Below are positions 59,664 through 64,000 of a DNA stretch of 64,000 nt, piece by piece. Source of the DNA: Solimonas thermocellulolyticum (GTDB taxonomy: Bacteria; Pseudomonadota; Gammaproteobacteria; Nevskiales; Nevskiaceae); the NCBI RefSeq assembly GCF_040327995.1, contig NZ_JBEPIJ010000003.1, forward strand, positions 62,001-126,000, in the 5' to 3' direction. A program made the translations under genes and the position numbers. How positions within the stretch are numbered: position 1 is the first letter of the stretch; every line of letters starts with the position of its first letter. The notes below the pieces were generated by a model. It saw only the letters and a program-made list of their open reading frames with translations, was not told where the DNA came from and ran no database searches.

Positions 59664-60320
59664 ATGAGCGCCGCGCATCCGCTGGCGGCAGCGCTGGACC
59701 GCGGCCTCGATGCGATGGGATTGCCGCTCGACGCATCTGCGCGAGACCTTTTGCTGCGCTATGTCGACGAACTGACGCGCTGGAACGGCGCCTACAACCT
59801 CACCGCGGTGCGCGACCCGCGCGACATGCTCGTGCGCCACCTGCTCGACTCGCTGGCGCTGCTGCCGCTGCTGCGTGCGCCGCAGCGTGGTGCCAGCCTG
59901 CGGCTGCTCGACGTCGGCAGCGGCGCTGGGCTGCCGGGCATCGTGCTCGCGATTGCCGAGCCGAGGCTTGCGGTGACGGTGCTCGACAGCAACGGCAAGA
60001 AGGCCCGTTTCCTGCGGCACGTCCAGCGCCGTCTGGGCCTCGCCAACGTCGAGGTCGCCGAGGCGCGCGTCGAGGACCACCAGGCAACGGACGGCTACGC
60101 GTACATCGTCAGCCGCGCCTTCGCCGCGCTCGCCGATTTTCTTGCGCTGACCCGCCACCTACTCGCGCCCGGTGGTCAATGGCTCGCCATGAAGGGCAAA
60201 CTAGACGAGGCCGAGCTGGCGGCGGTGCCGCCCTCGGTCCGTATCAGGGAGACGCATCGCCTGCAGGTGCCGGGCCTCGGCGGGGCACGGCACGTCGTCA
60301 TTGCAGAGTCAACGACATGA
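59664..60320 (+). CDS. rsmG: 16S rRNA (guanine527-N7)-methyltransferase RsmG
   Basis: A 218-residue SAM-dependent methyltransferase that makes m7G527 in 16S rRNA; loss gives low-level streptomycin resistance in the family. The N-terminus has LLRYVDELTRWNGAYNLTAVRD and HLLDSLALLPLL, and the SAM site is LLDVGSGAGLPGIVLAIA. I use ATG 59664; an in-frame TTG at 59655 is possible and is better placed relative to a GAG. TATACT (59592-59597) is a -10-like element upstream with no clear -35. The stop overlaps the parA ATG. Confidence 0.95.
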   Translation: MSAAHPLAAALDRGLDAMGLPLDASARDLLLRYVDELTRWNGAYNLTAVRDPRDMLVRHLLDSLALLPLLRAPQRGASLRLLDVGSGAGLPGIVLAIAEPRLAVTVLDSNGKKARFLRHVQRRLGLANVEVAEARVEDHQATDGYAYIVSRAFAALADFLALTRHLLAPGGQWLAMKGKLDEAELAAVPPSVRIRETHRLQVPGLGGARHVVIAESTT

Positions 60321-61105
60321 GTCACGTCATCGCGGTTGCCAACCAGAAAGGCGGAGTCGGCAAGACCACGACCGCCATCAACCTCGCCGCCTCGCTGGCG
60401 GCGACCAAGCGCCGCGTACTGCTGGTCGATCTGGACGCGCAGGGCAATGCGACCATGGGCGTTGGCGTCGACAAGGCCGCGATCTCGCGCACGGTGCGCG
60501 ACGTGCTACTCGAAGAGGCGCCGATCCGTGCGGTGATCCTGGAGCTACCGAACCTCGGTCTGTCCCTGCTGCCGGCCAACGGCGACATGACCGAGGCCGA
60601 GATCAAGCTGCGCGACATGGCGGTCGGCGATTTCGCGCTCAAGACCGCGCTCGCCGAGGTCGCCGGCGATTTCGACTATATCGTGCTCGACTGCCCGCCG
60701 GCCTTGTCCAAGCTCACCGTCAACGCCCTGGTCGCCGCCGACGGCGTGCTGATTCCGATGCAATGCGAGTACTACGCGCTCGAAGGCTTATCGGCGCTGA
60801 TGGACACGATCCAGAAGATCCGCCGCGTGATCAATCCGCGGCTCGAAATCGAAGGGCTGCTGCGCACGATGTACGATCCGCGCAACAACCTCGCGATCGA
60901 CGTCTCCAACCAGCTGATCCAACACTTCGGCGACAAGGTCTACCGCACCCTGGTGCCGCGCAACGTGCGCCTGGCCGAGGCGCCGAGCCACGGCCTGCCG
61001 GCGATGCTCTACGATCCGGCGTCCGCCGGCGCAAAGGCCTATCTCGCCCTCGCCGGCGAGGTGCTGCGCCGGCACGACGGCGGGCAGATGAGGTTGAGTG
61101 CGTGA
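60317..61105 (+). CDS. parA: Chromosome-partitioning ATPase ParA (Soj)
   Basis: A 262-residue ParA/MinD-type ATPase that segregates the origin region with ParB-parS. The deviant Walker A KGGVGKTTTAIN starts at residue 11 with signature Lys11 and Lys16; Walker A' LLVDLDAQGNATMG and Walker B YIVLDCPPALSKLTVNAL follow, with VPRNVRLAEAPSHG typical of chromosomal Soj. ATG 60317 overlaps the rsmG stop. ParB is 55 bp downstream. Confidence 0.96.
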   Translation: MSHVIAVANQKGGVGKTTTAINLAASLAATKRRVLLVDLDAQGNATMGVGVDKAAISRTVRDVLLEEAPIRAVILELPNLGLSLLPANGDMTEAEIKLRDMAVGDFALKTALAEVAGDFDYIVLDCPPALSKLTVNALVAADGVLIPMQCEYYALEGLSALMDTIQKIRRVINPRLEIEGLLRTMYDPRNNLAIDVSNQLIQHFGDKVYRTLVPRNVRLAEAPSHGLPAMLYDPASAGAKAYLALAGEVLRRHDGGQMRLSA

Positions 61106-61160
61106 ACGGCGCTTTCCAGGTTCCAGTGTTCAGTTTCCAGAAACGGGCGGCGGCAAACTC

Positions 61161-62003
61161 ATGAGCGCCAAGAAGCGTGGACTGGGTCGCGGCCTCGACG
61201 CCTTGCTCAGCAGCGTCGCGGCGCCGGCGGACACCCCGGCCGAAGAGCAGCGCGAGCTGTCGATCGACGTGTTGCAGCCGGGCAAGCACCAGCCGCGCCG
61301 GCACTTCGACGAGGACGCACTGGCCGCGCTGGCCGACTCCATCCGCGCACAGGGCGTCGTACAGCCGATCGTCGTGCGCGCCGCCGGCGGCGAGCGCTAC
61401 GAGATCGTCGCCGGCGAACGCCGCTGGCGCGCCGCCAAACTCGCTGGCTTGAAGACCGTGCCGGTGGTCGTGCGCACGCTCGACGAGCGCGGCGCGATGG
61501 CCGTGGCGCTGGTCGAAAACATCCAGCGCGCCGATCTCAATCCGCTGGAAGAAGCCGAAGCCCTGCACAAGCTCATCCAGGAATGCGGACTCACGCACGA
61601 GAAGGTGGCCGAGGCCATCGGCCGCTCGCGCGCGCACGTCAGCAACCTCTTGCGGCTGATGGATCTGGAGCCCGGGGTGCAGGCGCTGGTGCGCAGCGGC
61701 CAGCTCAGTCTCGGCCACGCCAAGGTGCTGCTCGGCGTGCAGGGTGCGCGCCAGTCGTCGCTCGCGCAACGGGTGGTCGACGAGCAGCTATCGGTGCGTC
61801 AGACCGAAGCCTTGCTGCACGCACGCGCCGCGCCGCCGACGACAAAGCCGGGTAAGCCGCGCCTACCGGCAGTGGAGCAGCAGATCAGCGCCAAGCTCGG
61901 ACTGCCGGTGCGCCTACACCAAGCCGCATCCGGCCGCGGCAAGCTCACCGTGAGTTTTCGCAGCAACGAAGAGCTCGAACGCTTGCTCGGCCTGCTGAAC
62001 TGA
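61161..62003 (+). CDS. parB: Chromosome-partitioning protein ParB
   Basis: A 280-residue ParB. The N-terminus KKRGLGRGLDALLSS is the ParA-contacting tail. The CTP-binding domain has VAGERRWRAAKLAG and LVENIQRADLNPLEEAEA; the helix-turn-helix EKVAEAIGRSRAHVSNLLRLM and LSLGHAKVLLGV bind parS and link to the C-terminal dimer region. Starting at ATG 61161 puts the tail at the N-terminus; a longer frame would overlap parA with non-conserved sequence. No parS (TGTTTCACGTGAAACA-like) site was seen in the window. An 18-bp palindrome follows the stop. Confidence 0.96.
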   Translation: MSAKKRGLGRGLDALLSSVAAPADTPAEEQRELSIDVLQPGKHQPRRHFDEDALAALADSIRAQGVVQPIVVRAAGGERYEIVAGERRWRAAKLAGLKTVPVVVRTLDERGAMAVALVENIQRADLNPLEEAEALHKLIQECGLTHEKVAEAIGRSRAHVSNLLRLMDLEPGVQALVRSGQLSLGHAKVLLGVQGARQSSLAQRVVDEQLSVRQTEALLHARAAPPTTKPGKPRLPAVEQQISAKLGLPVRLHQAASGRGKLTVSFRSNEELERLLGLLN

Positions 62004-62010
62004 TGTCGCC

Positions 62011-62028
62011 CGTCGATCCGGATCGACG
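62011..62028. repeat. Perfect 18-bp palindrome downstream of parB
   Basis: CGTCGATCCGGATCGACG is fully self-complementary and begins 8 bases after the parB stop. As RNA it gives a 7-bp stem with CCGG loop; as DNA it is a possible operator. No T-run follows. It lies 34 bp before the -35 element of the atp promoter. Confidence 0.5.
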
Positions 62029-62061
62029 CCAGGGATGTACGCCGGGGCCGATGTCCACGGG

Positions 62062-62091
62062 TTGATCCGGGAGGTTTCCAGCGGCTATACT
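62062..62091 (+). promoter_or_regulatory. Sigma70-type promoter of the atp operon
   Basis: TTGATC (62062-62067), an 18-bp spacer and TATACT (62086-62091) fit the -35/-10 consensus well. The predicted start is about 62098, giving a leader of about 30 bases before atpI at 62129. It is the clearest promoter in the window and stands in the 125-bp gap between parB and atpI. Confidence 0.7.
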
Positions 62092-62128
62092 TTTCCGGAT
62101 TGATGCGGCGCACCATCGACCGGATCCC

Positions 62129-62485
62129 ATGAAGACGGCGACGCGGATTGCGCTGTTGCAAGGCCTGATCGGACTTCTGGCCGGCATCGTGTGGGCGATG
62201 CTGGTGGAGCCGAGAGCCGGATTGGCGGCCTTGGCCGGGGGCGGGATCGGCGCCGTGCTGACGATCTACGCCGCGGCAAAAACGTTCGCGGTGCCGGCGT
62301 CGGATGCGCGGCACGCAGTGTTGGCATTTTTCAGAGCCGAGGTGAGGAAATTGCTCCTCGCCGCGGTGTTGTTCGCGGTGGCGATCCGGTTTTTCGCCGA
62401 TGTGTTCGCGCCATTGGTCACGACGTTCGCGTTGAGTCTTGTGGTGTACTGGTTCGCGCTTCTTTGGGATACGACGGATGGCTAG
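62129..62485 (+). CDS. atpI: ATP synthase protein I
   Basis: A 118-residue membrane protein with four hydrophobic segments (about 8-25, 32-50, 75-95, 99-115). AGGGIGAVLTIYAAAKTF and the FFRAEVRKLLLAAVLF region are typical of gammaproteobacterial AtpI. It is not part of the purified enzyme but assists c-ring assembly or Mg2+ uptake in some species. Its stop overlaps atpB by 8 bp. Confidence 0.9.
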   Translation: MKTATRIALLQGLIGLLAGIVWAMLVEPRAGLAALAGGGIGAVLTIYAAAKTFAVPASDARHAVLAFFRAEVRKLLLAAVLFAVAIRFFADVFAPLVTTFALSLVVYWFALLWDTTDG

Positions 62486-63254
62486 CAGTCCTGCCGAATA
62501 CGTAACGCATCATCTCAAACACTGGGCGTCCGACAAGGATGAAGCGTTCATCAGCATGACGGCCTGGCACATCGATACCTTGGTCGTCAGCATCGTTCTC
62601 GGCATTTTCTTCCTGACGCTGTTTCGCCTGGCCGCCGTGCGAGCGACCAGTGGCGTCCCCGGCAAGCTGCAGAACTTCGTCGAGATCCTGGTCGATTTCG
62701 TCGATGGTGCGGTCAAGGATGCCTTCCACGGCCCGCGCGGCTTTCTCGCGCCGCTGGCCCTGACGATCTTCGTCTGGACCTTCTTGTGGAACTGCATGGA
62801 CCTGATCCCGGTGGATCTGCTGCCGCTGACCGCCAAGCATCTGTTCGGGCTGGAGTACTTCCGCGCAGTGCCGTCGGCCGACATGAGCGCGACCTTCGCG
62901 CTGTCGCTGACGGTGTTCGGTCTGATCATCGTCTACAGCTTCAAGGGCAAGGGTGCGGTCGGTTTCGCCAAGGAGTTCCTGACCCATCCGTTCGGGGTCA
63001 AGCTGCTGCCGGCCAACATCGTGCTCAACACGGTCGAGCTCTTGGCCAAGCCGATGTCGCTGGCGCTGCGACTGTTCGGCAACCTCTACGCCGGCGAGCT
63101 GATCTTCATCCTCATCGCACTGCTGCCCTGGTGGGCGCAGTTCATTCCCGGCATGGGCTGGGCGATTTTCCACATCCTGGTGGTGACGCTGCAGGCGTTC
63201 ATCTTCATGACGCTGACCATCGTCTACATCAGCATGGCTTACGAGCATCACTGA
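62478..63254 (+). CDS. atpB: ATP synthase Fo subunit a
   Basis: A 258-residue membrane subunit with about five to six helices, forming the two proton half-channels. The essential arginine is in PMSLALRLFGNLYAGELIF, and HILVVTLQAFIFMTLTIVY is the last helix with its conserved Gln. ATG 62478 (MASSPAEYVTHHLKHW) overlaps the atpI end; the longer frame extends into atpI and is not used. A palindrome covers its stop codon. Confidence 0.97.
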   Translation: MASSPAEYVTHHLKHWASDKDEAFISMTAWHIDTLVVSIVLGIFFLTLFRLAAVRATSGVPGKLQNFVEILVDFVDGAVKDAFHGPRGFLAPLALTIFVWTFLWNCMDLIPVDLLPLTAKHLFGLEYFRAVPSADMSATFALSLTVFGLIIVYSFKGKGAVGFAKEFLTHPFGVKLLPANIVLNTVELLAKPMSLALRLFGNLYAGELIFILIALLPWWAQFIPGMGWAIFHILVVTLQAFIFMTLTIVYISMAYEHH

Positions 63255-63285
63255 TCGGCCGGCCGATCACTTCAGATTTTTCCAC
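63252..63285 (+). promoter_or_regulatory. Palindrome plus T-run between atpB and atpE
   Basis: TGATCGGCCGGCCGATCA (63252-63269) is a perfect 18-bp palindrome that includes the atpB stop codon, and ATTTTT follows seven bases later. The RNA would fold into a 7-bp stem with CCGG loop followed by a U-rich stretch ahead of atpE. It resembles an attenuator or processing site; in E. coli a U-rich sequence before atpE raises its translation to meet c-ring stoichiometry. Confidence 0.45.
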
Positions 63286-63308
63286 CACCGCAACACACGG
63301 AGTACGTC

Positions 63309-63578
63309 ATGGAGCTCATCGCTCAGATCCAGGCCAACACGGCGTTGACCATCGGCCTCATCTTCGGCCTCGCCGCGCTCGGCACCGCCATCGGCTTCGG
63401 CCTGCTCGGCGGCAAGTTCCTCGAAGGCGCCGCGCGCCAGCCCGAGATGGCGAACATGCTGCAGACCAAGATGTTCATCATCGCCGGCCTGCTCGACGCC
63501 GTGTCGATCATCGGCGTCGCCATGGGCCTTTTGATGATGTTCGCGAACCCGCTGCTGTCGGCCGTCGCCGGCGGTTGA
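63309..63578 (+). CDS. atpE: ATP synthase Fo subunit c
   Basis: An 89-residue hairpin of two helices forming the rotor ring. The polar loop is EGAARQPEM (conserved Arg-Gln/Pro). The ion-binding carboxylate is Asp63 in AGLLDAVSIIG, the position of Asp61 in E. coli. The Gln/Glu-Ser/Thr set used by Na+-specific rings is not present in helix 1 (LAALGTAIGFGLLG), so a proton-driven ring is expected even though Nqr pumps Na+. The next gene starts 55 bp later. Confidence 0.97.
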   Translation: MELIAQIQANTALTIGLIFGLAALGTAIGFGLLGGKFLEGAARQPEMANMLQTKMFIIAGLLDAVSIIGVAMGLLMMFANPLLSAVAGG

Positions 63579-63633
63579 TCGCTGCAAGGCAGCTCGGGTC
63601 TGTCGATTCACTCTCACTGTAGGAGCTTAGCCC

Positions 63634-64000
63634 ATGCAGGCAAGCATCCCGTCCATCGTCGGACAGATGATCGTCTTCGGCGCCTTCATCTGGTTCACGA
63701 TGAAGTTCGTCTGGCCGCCGATCACCAAGGCCATGGAGGAGCGCCGGCAGAAGATTGCCGACGGTCTGGCCGCGGCCGAGAAGGGTGCCCGCGCGCTGCA
63801 GGACGCGTCCGCCAAGAGCGAGGAAGCGCTCAAAGCCGCTCGCGCCCAGGCGCAGGAGATTCTCGCCAACGCCAACAAGCAGGCCGCGCAGATCGTCGAG
63901 CAGGCCAAGGCCACCGCGCAGGAAGAAGGCGCGCGCATCATCGCCAAGGCCCAGGAGGAGGTCGAGCGTGAGGTCGCGCAGGCCCGCGAGGCGCTGCGCA
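63634..64000 (+). CDS. atpF: ATP synthase Fo subunit b, 3' end beyond the window
   Basis: The first 122 codons of the peripheral stalk subunit b. One N-terminal membrane helix (about 5-25, IPSIVGQMIVFGAFIWFTMKF in the segment) is followed by a long, alanine/glutamate-rich amphipathic helix (EERRQKIADGLAAAEKGA onward) with no proline, as the dimeric stalk requires. TAGGAG lies 7 bp before ATG 63634. The frame is open to the window edge; atpH, atpA, atpG, atpD and atpC are expected to follow. Confidence 0.95.
   Translation, partial: MQASIPSIVGQMIVFGAFIWFTMKFVWPPITKAMEERRQKIADGLAAAEKGARALQDASAKSEEALKAARAQAQEILANANKQAAQIVEQAKATAQEEGARIIAKAQEEVEREVAQAREALR

Noticed and set aside
59324..60316. 593-codon version of ParA starting in the YjgR-like gene
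   Set aside because: The upstream part overlaps YjgR and rsmG in a different frame; the Soj N-terminus is at ATG 60317, coupled to the rsmG stop.
61120..61150. GTTTCCAGAAAC in the parA-parB gap as a parS site
   Set aside because: The half-sites GTTTC/GAAAC match parS, but the centre has two bases instead of four (ACGT), so it is not the 16-bp parS. The short gap also contains other TTCCAG repeats that explain the resemblance.

Overview
This is a gene-dense (about 97% coding), high-GC chromosomal window that reads as a gammaproteobacterium. Marker genes fit that class: hemF, oxyR with the classical Cys199/Cys208 pair, slt-cca, prfC, mnmG, rsmG-parA-parB followed by the atp operon, a fused nuoCD, a complete nqrABCDEF plus nqrM, and a divergent Mrp-type antiporter. 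I cannot assign a genus. The mixture (acyl-ACP desaturase, HvfABC-type peptide operon, Nuo, Nqr and Mrp side by side) suggests a Chromatiales/Nevskiales-like lineage, possibly from a saline or sodium-variable habitat; that is inference. There are no rRNA operons, insertion sequences, phage genes or CRISPR arrays. Layout. 1-9.9 kb: tsaC (cut by the window edge), hemF, oxyR, a TauE/SafE permease, slt, cca, a CorA-type channel, one tRNA and a degenerate-GGDEF/EAL protein. 10.1-12.0 kb: a three-gene HvfABC/bufferin-type operon, made of a Cys-repeat precursor peptide, an MNIO (DUF692) modifying enzyme and its partner protein. 12.1-24.3 kb: prfC, a membrane fatty-acyl desaturase, an MFS exporter, an unknown gene, acylphosphatase, a soluble acyl-ACP desaturase, folE, a second ParB-like gene, a YgjP-type metallopeptidase, mnmG, a Mpo1-like protein, rimK and an orphan VapB antitoxin remnant. 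24.3-31.7 kb (minus strand): a nine-gene Mrp-type cation/proton antiporter cluster with unusual architecture. 31.95-46.4 kb: nuoA-N, the whole 13-gene complex I operon, with nearly every junction overlapping. 46.5-53.0 kb: nqrA-F and nqrM. 53.0-59.6 kb: a CBS protein, an acyltransferase and SDR pair, dps, an orphan peptide-ABC ATPase, an M48 lipoprotein protease and a HerA-like NTPase. 59.65-64 kb: rsmG-parA-parB and the start of the atp operon (atpI, atpB, atpE, partial atpF) behind a good sigma70-type promoter. How it works together. About 29 kb in the middle holds three adjacent ion-coupled machines: a proton-pumping NADH dehydrogenase (Nuo), a sodium-pumping NADH dehydrogenase (Nqr) and an Mrp-type antiporter that would exchange the two ions. 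F1Fo ATP synthase follows 9 kb later, so the region could let the cell move between H+ and Na+ gradients. The most unusual items are the repeat-built HvfA-like precursor with its enzymes, the antiporter in which the MrpA C-terminal (MbhD/MbhE) part sits on MrpB while the NuoL-like part is a separate gene, the ParB paralogue without a ParA-contact tail beside DnaA-box-like sites, and the truncated-looking lone VapB.
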